Shown: piece by piece, positions 57,058-64,000 of the stretch
How positions within the stretch are numbered: the stretch's first letter is position 1
Layout of the letters: each line of letters opens with the position of its first letter
Assembly: GCA_019054805.1 (NCBI GenBank)
Contig: JAHQIY010000021.1
Span: 859,501-923,500 of the forward strand
Length of the DNA: 64,000 nt
Source of the DNA: Brachionus manjavacas
Lineage: Eukaryota; Rotifera; Eurotatoria; Ploima; Brachionidae
Direction: 5' to 3'
Notes under the pieces: model-generated
The model's input: only the letters and a program-made list of their open reading frames with translations
What the model was told of the DNA's origin: nothing
The model's database searches: none
Translations under genes and position numbers: made by a program

Positions 57058-58440
57058 ATGAAATTTAGCACAGCCGAAAACAATGTTATTAATAAAATGC
57101 AACAACAAGCCTTAGCTTTATTGCATAGTAACGATACTGCTAAGTTAATTAACTTACTAAATACTATGCATCCTTCGGAATTAGTTTTTTTGCTAGAACT
57201 AGTAGAAGATCAAGACCGAACCGCATTGTTAAATATTTTAGACAATAACTTACTAAGCAATATTTTAATGTGGTTGCCTGCGTATTTAATTCAAGAAGCA
57301 ATAAACATTAAAGGTTTAGAAAATATAGTTGAAGTTATTAAACAAATTAAAGATGTTGATGCCCCATATTTAATTTTAAAAGACTTAGAAGACGAAGAAA
57401 AAAACGAAATTTTAAATAAGCTTTCGGTACAAGCAAAACGTGCGGTAGAACAAAAATTAAACTACCCTAAAGATAGTGCCGGTAGATTAATGCAAAGCTA
57501 TTTTGTTACCGTGCTAGATAATTGGACAGTTGCCAACGCTTTGCAATATTTAGAAGAATTAAAAAAAACTACATACGGCAGTAATATAGTTAATTTAACC
57601 GAAGTTTTTATTATTAACAAACAAGGTAAAGCCTGCGGTAGTGTAGATTTATACACTTTAATAACCAGCAATAAAGCCAGCCTTGTAACCGAAATAAAAA
57701 GCCCTAATTTTAAAACTATTAACACCCACCTAGACCAAGAAGAAGTAGCTTTAATTTTTAGAAACCGAGATTTTGTTTCTGCAGGCGTGGTAGACAATAA
57801 CAATGTATTAGTTGGTATTATTACTATAGATGATGTTGTAGACGTTATTTACAAAGAAGTAGAAGAAGATTTACTACTATTAAGTGGTGTTAACAAGCAT
57901 TATAACAATATTTATACTAGCTTGTTTTTTAAAGCTAATGCAAGGCTAAAATGGTTAGCTTTTAATTTTATAGAAGCCCTTACACTACCGTTTATTATTG
58001 CTATGTTCCATACGGTTATAGTTAAACATGTTATGGTTACTTCGTTAATTCAGTTTGTAGTGGCGTTAGGGGGCAATGCGGGGGCTCAAAGTTTATCGGT
58101 AACTATTAGGGGTTTAGCATTAAAATTAATTTCGCCTGCTAATGCTTATAAACAAATTTCTAAAGAACTATCTATTGCTATTATTAACGGCCTAATTTTA
58201 GGAATTATAGGTATATTTTGGGGTATAGTTTTTGGCGAAACTTGGATGTTTGGCGTAATTGCTTTTATGGCTGTTTTAATTAATGTTATAATGGGAACTT
58301 TTTTTGGCACGGCTTTTCCTATAATGTTTAAAAAGTTTGGTATAGACCCCGCCATTGCTTCTGCAATATTTACCACCACATTTACCGATATATGCGGTTA
58401 TTTTGTGGTTTTACTAATTGCTTCTATTTTACTTTCTTAG
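57058..58440 (+). CDS. mgtE: Magnesium transporter MgtE
   Basis: A 460-residue Mg2+ channel. The N domain (residues 1-130, helical) and two CBS domains (about 135-260) sense Mg2+. Five membrane helices follow, with the pore signature VVALGGNAGAQSLSVTIRGLAL and the conserved Asp in FTTTFTDICGYF. It is divergent from lipB, and its 3' end overlaps the convergent LPS permease gene by 17 bp. Confidence 0.95.
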   Translation: MKFSTAENNVINKMQQQALALLHSNDTAKLINLLNTMHPSELVFLLELVEDQDRTALLNILDNNLLSNILMWLPAYLIQEAINIKGLENIVEVIKQIKDVDAPYLILKDLEDEEKNEILNKLSVQAKRAVEQKLNYPKDSAGRLMQSYFVTVLDNWTVANALQYLEELKKTTYGSNIVNLTEVFIINKQGKACGSVDLYTLITSNKASLVTEIKSPNFKTINTHLDQEEVALIFRNRDFVSAGVVDNNNVLVGIITIDDVVDVIYKEVEEDLLLLSGVNKHYNNIYTSLFFKANARLKWLAFNFIEALTLPFIIAMFHTVIVKHVMVTSLIQFVVALGGNAGAQSLSVTIRGLALKLISPANAYKQISKELSIAIINGLILGIIGIFWGIVFGETWMFGVIAFMAVLINVIMGTFFGTAFPIMFKKFGIDPAIASAIFTTTFTDICGYFVVLLIASILLS

Positions 58441-59542
58441 GTTTTGGGTTAGCTATTTTGTATAGGTAATATATGCTTAAACCTATAGGTAAAACCAACA
58501 ATATAAGTATTAACAACGGTATGTTATTAATAGTGTTGTTAGCCACAATAAACACAGTTTTTAATAACAAAAGCAACATTACTATTTTAGTATAAACTAA
58601 ACCTTGTGCTTGCCTAGTAAACTGCTGTTGTATTAAAAAATACATAGTGGTAAGTACAAAAAATATTGGTAATATTATAGCTAATACACGGTTTATAATT
58701 TCTTTTTGTATATCTAAAGTAAATTTACTAAATAAATTTTTATTGTTTTTAATTTTTTTTACGTAATCTACATTTTTATAATTAATTAAATCTTTGGCTG
58801 TAAACTCACGGGCTCGATTTTTTATTGCTATTGTGGTTTTTTTATTGTTTAAATTAATGGTATAACTACTTAAATTGGCAAACGATGTAGTGTTATAGCT
58901 ATCGTTAATTTCTTGCAGTACTACATCTTTTAATACCAGTACAATCTCGTTATTTTTGCTATCTATTTTGCCAGTTTGGGCAAACAATACAATAGGGCTG
59001 TTGCCAGAAACAAATTTAATTATTATTTCTTTAAGTACATCGCCATCTATACTTTTTACATAAAACGAAAAATTGTCTGATAATTGATTAAACCTAGAAA
59101 CTTCTACAGATTTTAAATTATAAGAGTTTTCTATATTGTTTTTAATAACACTATAGTTAATATAACTATTGGGTAATAAAAAATTGCTTATTACAAATAC
59201 GGCTAAACTTAGCAGTAATGCAAAAATTAAAGGCTGTAGTATTAGCTTAAAATAACTTACCCCAAAAGACATTATAGCAACAAGCTCTTGCGAGTGCAAC
59301 ATAGCAGACCACGTAATAATTAAGCTTATTGCTAAAATAAACGGCATAATTTCTACCCATAAATTTTGCATAGTTAAGCTAGATATATAAAACAATAAAC
59401 TTAACGGCAAACCCCTAGAACTAGTGGTTTCTACAAAGCGGGCAATTTGCATTAAAAACAATAAAAAAGATAACGCAAAAATGCCTATTAAAAAAGACAC
59501 TAAAAGTTTGTTAAAAAAATATAAAGATAATCGCTTAAACAT
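58424..59542 (-). CDS. LptF/LptG family LPS export permease
   Basis: A 372-residue YjgP/YjgQ permease. Three N-terminal helices, a periplasmic jellyroll domain (about 125-250) and three C-terminal helices give the LptF/G layout; the FLMQIARFVETTSSRGLPL and MPFILAISLIITWSAM segments fit. LptF and LptG with LptB2 pull lipopolysaccharide from the inner membrane, so the organism probably makes LPS or lipid A. I cannot decide between F and G. It overlaps nadK by 8 bp. Confidence 0.9.
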   Translation of the reverse strand: MFKRLSLYFFNKLLVSFLIGIFALSFLLFLMQIARFVETTSSRGLPLSLLFYISSLTMQNLWVEIMPFILAISLIITWSAMLHSQELVAIMSFGVSYFKLILQPLIFALLLSLAVFVISNFLLPNSYINYSVIKNNIENSYNLKSVEVSRFNQLSDNFSFYVKSIDGDVLKEIIIKFVSGNSPIVLFAQTGKIDSKNNEIVLVLKDVVLQEINDSYNTTSFANLSSYTINLNNKKTTIAIKNRAREFTAKDLINYKNVDYVKKIKNNKNLFSKFTLDIQKEIINRVLAIILPIFFVLTTMYFLIQQQFTRQAQGLVYTKIVMLLLLLKTVFIVANNTINNIPLLILILLVLPIGLSIYYLYKIANPKPKKVK

Positions 59543-60317
59543 TATTACTTTGCTGTTGTATAGTTAAAATTTTATGGTTTAATGTGTTAATTGAATTAAA
59601 CAACAGTGTAACAGGTAAATGTTTATTTAATATTACTTTTACTTTTTGCACTTTACCTAATTCTAAAAAATCGCTAAACAATTTAACCGATCTGTAGTTA
59701 GGCTTTAAAACATTAATATTAATAGTTAGTTTATCTGGCACGGTGGTGCCTTTGTAATTAATAGGGTTAAAAGTATTAATAGATGTAAGCGCTAAGCTAT
59801 TAGATTGTAAATCTAATATTTGCCCGCCACAGGCTCGGTTATAAGCAGTACTGCCCGAAGGCGTGGCTACTAAAACGCCGTCTCCTATTAATTTGTTTAT
59901 AATATTAGTTTTGCTAGAGCTAATTTCTAAATGTGCAGCGTAATGCGCACTGCGTAATAGGTAAATTTCGTTAAAAGCTAGGGCGTAGCGTGTAACGTTG
60001 TTTATATCTACAAATTGTGCCTGCAGTGGGTATATAGTGTTTTTTACTGCGTTGTTTATAATTTGGGTAACATTGCAAGTATTACTAAACAAAGGGTTTA
60101 ACATAAAGCCAACAGTACCACAATTTACACCGTAAATAGGTTTGTTTAGTAAGCAGTATTTATGCAACATTTTTAACAAAAAGCCGTCTCCGCCTAACAC
60201 TATTATTACATCGGCTTCTTTGGCACTGTAAAAACTACCAATTTGTTGTTTTATTATGTTAAACTGTTGCTTTGCTAAGGCACTAGCAGAGTGAACACAG
60301 CAAAATTTTGTATACAT
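59535..60317 (-). CDS. nadK: NAD kinase
   Basis: A 260-residue enzyme that phosphorylates NAD to NADP. Motifs IIVLGGDGFLLKML, GVNCGTVGFMLNP, the NEIYLLRS Asn-Glu pair and IGDGVLVATPSGSTAYNRA are present. Overlap with the LPS permease gene suggests an operon. Confidence 0.96.
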   Translation of the reverse strand: MYTKFCCVHSASALAKQQFNIIKQQIGSFYSAKEADVIIVLGGDGFLLKMLHKYCLLNKPIYGVNCGTVGFMLNPLFSNTCNVTQIINNAVKNTIYPLQAQFVDINNVTRYALAFNEIYLLRSAHYAAHLEISSSKTNIINKLIGDGVLVATPSGSTAYNRACGGQILDLQSNSLALTSINTFNPINYKGTTVPDKLTININVLKPNYRSVKLFSDFLELGKVQKVKVILNKHLPVTLLFNSINTLNHKILTIQQQSNNV

Positions 60318-60429
60318 AATTTTTATATATATTTTTTTTTATATTCTTGTTATAATAATACAATTATATATCTACAATTACAATTAAAATAGTTAAAGTT
60401 TTTTATAAGTACATATTTATAGGATTATT

Positions 60430-61077
60430 ATGAAAGTAAATTTTAGTTTGTTACAACTGCTTAGTTCTAAACTATGCCACGATTTAATTAGTCCGGCGGG
60501 TAGTATTACGTTTTCGTTATCTTTATTAAACGAAGACAAATCGTTAGACAACAAAGAAGCGTTAAACATTGCAATAGATAGTGCAGAAAGCTTGGCTTAT
60601 AAGTTATCTTACTTTAGAATGTGCCTAGGTGCCGCCAGCTTGGGTAAAGGCGAAATGGCGTTAGATAAAACTAAAGAATTACTAAAAGATTTATTTAAAG
60701 AAAAAGATATTAAAATTAATTTTTCTAAAGAGGTTAACGCAACTTTATTAACCATAGCAACCAGCGATAACCTAAAACTAATTTTAAATTTATTTTTAAT
60801 AGTGTTTTATACTATTCAGCGTACAGCCAGCATAGCGGTTTATGCCAAAGATTTAGGGGATAAAATAGGTTTTGCTGTAGTAGTAAAAGGCAGTGGTATT
60901 AAGTTGCGTTTAGATAGCATACAAGCCCTAAAAGGCGAAATTACCGAAGACGATGTAACCCCAAGCAACGTACACAGCTACTTTACTGTGCTACTAGCCA
61001 ACCACTTAAACGCTAAACTAGATGTTAGAGACAACATGCAAGACGAAGTGCAACTAGCTATTAGTTTTAATAAGTAG
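60430..61077 (+). CDS. chpT: Histidine phosphotransferase ChpT
   Basis: A 215-residue dimeric histidine phosphotransferase (HPTransfase / DUF2328). Phospho-acceptor His17 lies in SSKLCHDLISPAGSI, followed by the helical hairpin with SAESLAYKLSYFRMCLGAAS and a degenerate ATPase-like domain. In alphaproteobacteria ChpT carries phosphate from hybrid kinase CckA to CtrA and CpdR, controlling the cell cycle and surface functions. A TAGGA site precedes the ATG. Those partners lie outside the window. Confidence 0.9.
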   Translation: MKVNFSLLQLLSSKLCHDLISPAGSITFSLSLLNEDKSLDNKEALNIAIDSAESLAYKLSYFRMCLGAASLGKGEMALDKTKELLKDLFKEKDIKINFSKEVNATLLTIATSDNLKLILNLFLIVFYTIQRTASIAVYAKDLGDKIGFAVVVKGSGIKLRLDSIQALKGEITEDDVTPSNVHSYFTVLLANHLNAKLDVRDNMQDEVQLAISFNK

Positions 61078-61116
61078 GTTTATTGTTTTTACATTAAGAT
61101 AGGAATTAAGAATAAA

Positions 61117-61626
61117 ATGACATACGAAGAATCTCAAGAGTTAATACAATGTAAAAAGTATATTAAATTTAGCGATCAATATACTTTAGATAGTGCAGAT
61201 CTAAATAAGACTATAGACTTAGAGTCACCAGATTATCCAGATATGCATTTTAAGCTATCTATAACTAATAGCAAAAAGTATATTTTTAAACTAAGTTTGC
61301 ATGTGTTTAGAAATGAAGATAAAATGGGATTATGTAGAGTAGATTTTTTTGGAAAACACAAAAACCCCTCCAATATAAATGACAATGTACCTGATATGTT
61401 AAAAAAATATATAGATAAATGGTTTGAATATGATGAACATCACATTCATTTTCAGGTAGATGGGTATAACAGCTTAGCTTGGGCTATGCCATTACTTGAT
61501 TTCAAAGACTTATCTTGTAATGTTATACAATGTAGAGAAGATTTTTATAACTTTATAATAAAATTTTTTAAATTTATTAATATTCAAACGCCAATCAACT
61601 TACCGCTTAATAAGGAGCTGTTATAA
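61117..61626 (+). CDS. Probable DUF6978-like protein, first gene of a two-gene cassette
   Basis: A 169-residue protein, cytoplasmic, rich in Asp, Lys, Phe and Tyr. Its end HHIHFQVDGYNSLAWAMPL and the pattern FKLSLHVFRNEDKMGLCRVDF resemble DUF6978 as I recall it; this needs a profile search. It has an AGGA site and its stop overlaps the next ATG (TAATG). Codons TCA, TCC, TTC and CTT, rare in neighbours, occur here, suggesting recent acquisition. No function is known. Confidence 0.6.
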   Translation: MTYEESQELIQCKKYIKFSDQYTLDSADLNKTIDLESPDYPDMHFKLSITNSKKYIFKLSLHVFRNEDKMGLCRVDFFGKHKNPSNINDNVPDMLKKYIDKWFEYDEHHIHFQVDGYNSLAWAMPLLDFKDLSCNVIQCREDFYNFIIKFFKFINIQTPINLPLNKELL

Positions 61627-62414
61627 TGGAATGGTTAGACAGAGAAATTAAAGATTATTATAAATTTTTACACAATAAAACTTGTATTAACAAAGATAAC
61701 AATACTAATTGGTTTCTTATTAGTACTCCTTTTTTAGGTGCCTTTAATGATACTATTGAGTTATTTGTTAAAAAAGAAGCTGGTTGTGATATAGTAATTA
61801 TTTCGGATGACGGCGTGACCTTATATAATTTAGACTTACAGGGCGTTAGTTTTTTTAAATCTCATAAACGTAAAAAATTATTAGAGCGAGTTATTAATAC
61901 TTATGGGTTAAAGCTAGTTGACAATGAAATACAAGTGTACACGACTATTGATAAATTTGTACAAAAAAAATATGATATGATAAGTGCAATCCAAGAAATT
62001 AATGCTTTTAATATTCTTAGTAAAAGTAATGTATCTTCTTTGTTTAAAGAAGACGTACAAACATACTTAGAAGAAAACAATATTATTTACACGCCTGAAT
62101 TTATATCTAAAGGTAAAACAGGGCTAGAGTTTACTTTTGATTTTCAAATAGCACGTAAAAATACAGAAATTGTTATTAAAGCTTTCAACTCAATAAATAT
62201 ACACAATTTATCAAGTTTTTTATTTTCGTGGGAAGACATTAAAGAAACTAGATCGAATATATCTAAAAAAGAGCTACAAGCTATAATGATAATAAATGAT
62301 ATTGAAAAATCTATTGGAAACGACTATATAACAGCAATTGAGAGCAAAAAAGCAAATTATATACCTTGGTCTAGAAGAAATGAAGCAGAATTTAAAAACC
62401 TAGTTTTACTTTAA
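61626..62414 (+). CDS. DUF1828/DUF1829 protein, second gene of the cassette
   Basis: A 262-residue protein. The N-terminal half (IELFVKKEAGCDIVIISDDG, VTLYNLDLQGV) fits DUF1828. The C-terminal half (GLEFTFDFQIARKNTEIVIK, then KELQAIMIIND) fits DUF1829. The latter has a DFQ-x-KxxEI-like order reminiscent of restriction-like nuclease cores, but this is speculation. It is translationally coupled to the preceding gene. Foreign-looking codons (TTC, ATC, TCA, CTT) occur. These domains are often found in mobile or phage-linked pairs of unknown role. Confidence 0.7.
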   Translation: MEWLDREIKDYYKFLHNKTCINKDNNTNWFLISTPFLGAFNDTIELFVKKEAGCDIVIISDDGVTLYNLDLQGVSFFKSHKRKKLLERVINTYGLKLVDNEIQVYTTIDKFVQKKYDMISAIQEINAFNILSKSNVSSLFKEDVQTYLEENNIIYTPEFISKGKTGLEFTFDFQIARKNTEIVIKAFNSINIHNLSSFLFSWEDIKETRSNISKKELQAIMIINDIEKSIGNDYITAIESKKANYIPWSRRNEAEFKNLVLL

Positions 62415-62431
62415 GTAAAGCATATTTTTTT
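62405..62431 (+). terminator. Terminator of the two-gene cassette
   Basis: TTTACTT pairs with AAGTAAA across a single central base (effectively about 6 bp with a 3-nt loop), followed four bases later by a run of seven T. It overlaps the stop codon of the DUF1828/1829 gene. Confidence 0.45.
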
Positions 62432-62444
62432 CTGCCTTAGCCCA

Positions 62445-64000
62445 TTACAAAGCATTTACTATTGCAAAGGCTTGTTGTAAATTTTGTGCTTGCCCTGTGC
62501 CTTGTATAAACACATTACTACCACCACCTTTGGCGTTTAAAGTTTGGTTTAGCGTGGCAGAAAGCGTTTTTAAATTTATGCTACTGCTTAAATCTTTAGA
62601 TACCGCCACCACGTACGATAACACATTGTTGCTATTAGGCATAAACAAAGCCACTAGCGTGTTAGTTTTATTTTGCAATAATGCATTAGCAATATCTTTA
62701 AGGTTGCCGGTAGCATTAGGCAGGCTAGTGCATAAAACACTTTTACCATTGCTATTAACAAACTTATTTTGCAGTAGCACGTTGTAATATTTGTTGTTGG
62801 TGGTTTCTAAATTATCTTTTAGTTGCTTGTTATCTTGCTGTAAAGTGTTTATTTTATTAATAACATTGTTATTAGTACTGTTTAGCAAGGTATGTATGTT
62901 GTTAAGCATTTGGGCGTTACTATTAATAACATTTAGTACCGCAGTAGAGCAAACCGCCTCTATTCTGCGTACCCCAGAAGCTAAAGAACTTTCGGACAAA
63001 ATTTTAAAAACCCCAATTTCTGCTGTGTTATTAACGTGGGTACCGCCACATAGTTCAAACGATAATAAATTATTATCGCCAACTTTTACAGTGCGTGCTA
63101 TTTCTGGGTATTTTTCGCCAAACATAGCTAAGGCACCTTGGTTAATTGCGGTTGCGGTAGGCATGCTTTGTATGGTTACCGGCAATGCTTGTAAAATAGC
63201 TTGGTTCACTAAGTTTTCGGCTTGCTCTAGTTCTGGTACAGTAATTGGTTTATTGTGCGATACATCAAATCTTAATCTAGAATCGCTAACCATAGAACCT
63301 TGTTGGGTAACATGGTTACCTAAAACCTTAATTAACGCTGCTTGCAACAAATGTGTTGCGGTATGGTGCTTGCTTAATAAATTACGTTTAACGCTATCTA
63401 CACTAGCTTGTACTTGTTGGTTTATGCTTAAAGTACCGCTTTGTACCGTAACTTTATGGGCAATAATTAAATTATTGGTAACGGTAGTTTCTACTATTAC
63501 ATTGGCATTTTGGTTAGTTATGGTGCCACTGTCGCCTTGTTGTCCGCCCATGGTGCTATAAAACGGCGTGCTATTTAAAATTACATAGCCTTGTTGCCCT
63601 TGGCTTAAGCTTTGTACTTCTTGTAAATTATTATTAAGAATAGCCAACACTTGGCTGGTTTGGTTGTGTGTGGTATAGCCAGTAAATTGTGTGGTAAATT
63701 TATTTTGTAAATTAAACCAAATAGGGTTGTTGGTGCTTTGCCCACTGCCTACCCACGACTGTTTAGCTAAATTTTTATGATTTTCTAAGGCAGTGTTAAA
63801 TTCTGCTATATTTAATTTTATATTGTGTTGTTGTAAAATGCTTTCGGTTAAATCTACCGGAAAACCATAGGTATCGTACAATTTAAAAGCGGTTACGCCA
63901 GAAAAAGTATTACCAGATAAATTGCCAATTTCTTTATTTAACAAAGTAATACCGTTGGCAAAAGTTTCAAAAAATTTAATTTCTTCTTGATGCAAAGTGT
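62445..64000 (-). CDS. alaS: Alanyl-tRNA synthetase, 3' part
   Basis: The gene runs off the right edge; the frame is open to the end, so only the C-terminal 518 or so residues are seen. Present are the end of the aminoacylation module (KLYDTYGFPVDLTESIL), the beta-barrel, the editing domain with zinc ligands in HHTATHLL and CGGTHV, a coiled coil, and the C-Ala/DHHA1 domain with KGGGSNVFIQGTGQ. The enzyme charges tRNA-Ala and clears Ser or Gly mischarges. Nothing looks damaged. The opposite-strand long frame is a shadow. Confidence 0.96.
   Translation of the reverse strand, partial: TLHQEEIKFFETFANGITLLNKEIGNLSGNTFSGVTAFKLYDTYGFPVDLTESILQQHNIKLNIAEFNTALENHKNLAKQSWVGSGQSTNNPIWFNLQNKFTTQFTGYTTHNQTSQVLAILNNNLQEVQSLSQGQQGYVILNSTPFYSTMGGQQGDSGTITNQNANVIVETTVTNNLIIAHKVTVQSGTLSINQQVQASVDSVKRNLLSKHHTATHLLQAALIKVLGNHVTQQGSMVSDSRLRFDVSHNKPITVPELEQAENLVNQAILQALPVTIQSMPTATAINQGALAMFGEKYPEIARTVKVGDNNLLSFELCGGTHVNNTAEIGVFKILSESSLASGVRRIEAVCSTAVLNVINSNAQMLNNIHTLLNSTNNNVINKINTLQQDNKQLKDNLETTNNKYYNVLLQNKFVNSNGKSVLCTSLPNATGNLKDIANALLQNKTNTLVALFMPNSNNVLSYVVAVSKDLSSSINLKTLSATLNQTLNAKGGGSNVFIQGTGQAQNLQQAFAIVNAL

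Noticed and set aside
62791-63561. Forward frame of 256 codons inside alaS
   Set aside because: It lies fully opposite well-conserved alaS domains and has no recognisable protein features.

Overview
The window is a 64 kb piece of an AT-rich, gene-dense alphaproteobacterial chromosome. Three things support this: a ChpT-type histidine phosphotransferase (CtrA phosphorelay), split F0 b and b' ATP synthase subunits in the order atpI-atpB-atpE-atpF'-atpF, and an str/S10/spc/alpha ribosomal super-cluster joined directly to the secE-nusG-rplKAJL-rpoBC block. Very low GC, tiny spacers, overlapping convergent gene ends, several surface beta-barrels and a type I secretion locus suggest a host-associated lineage of Rickettsiales or Holosporales type. 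The exact order or family cannot be fixed from this window. No rRNA, insertion sequence, CRISPR array or prophage was seen. Region 1 (1-9 kb) is a surface/secretion locus. It has two modular low-complexity proteins (the first cut by the left edge), a type I secretion ABC exporter with a degenerate C39-like domain, its HlyD-type adaptor, and an outer-membrane barrel. The two low-complexity proteins share sequence modules with each other and are the natural candidates for exported substrates. Region 2 (9-13 kb, minus strand) is a dsbA-like gene followed by atpI-atpB-atpE-atpF'-atpF and aroC as one tight operon. Region 3 (13-20.6 kb) is accessory: an AAA ATPase plus DUF4276 (Toprim-like) pair resembling two-gene OLD/PARIS-type defence systems, a porin, a small DUF1761-like membrane protein, tRNA-Thr, a CI/S24-like regulator in tandem with an NRAMP metal transporter, a divergent DeoR regulator, and rlmB. 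Region 4 (20.8-52.4 kb) is the information-processing core, all on the plus strand: tRNA-Tyr, tRNA-Gly, tuf, tRNA-Trp, secE, nusG, rplK, rplA, rplJ, rplL, rpoB, rpoC, rpsL, rpsG, fusA, a second tuf, rpsJ through rplQ, with secY, adk and rpoA in their usual places. Good sigma70-type promoters precede rplK, rpsL, rpmC and rpsM. An L10-leader-like element precedes rplJ. The two tuf genes are almost identical and use codons unlike their neighbours. Region 5 (52.4-64 kb) holds an unknown membrane protein, an HtrA/DegP protease, an outer-membrane barrel, an RluC-like pseudouridine synthase, yciB, lipB, mgtE, a nadK-lptF/G pair and chpT. It then has a translationally coupled two-gene cassette that looks like DUF6978 plus DUF1828/DUF1829 and appears imported, and ends with the 3' part of alaS, cut by the right edge. 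Best candidates for something undescribed are the type I secretion locus with its module-sharing low-complexity proteins, the AAA+DUF4276 pair, and the DUF6978/DUF1828-1829 pair.
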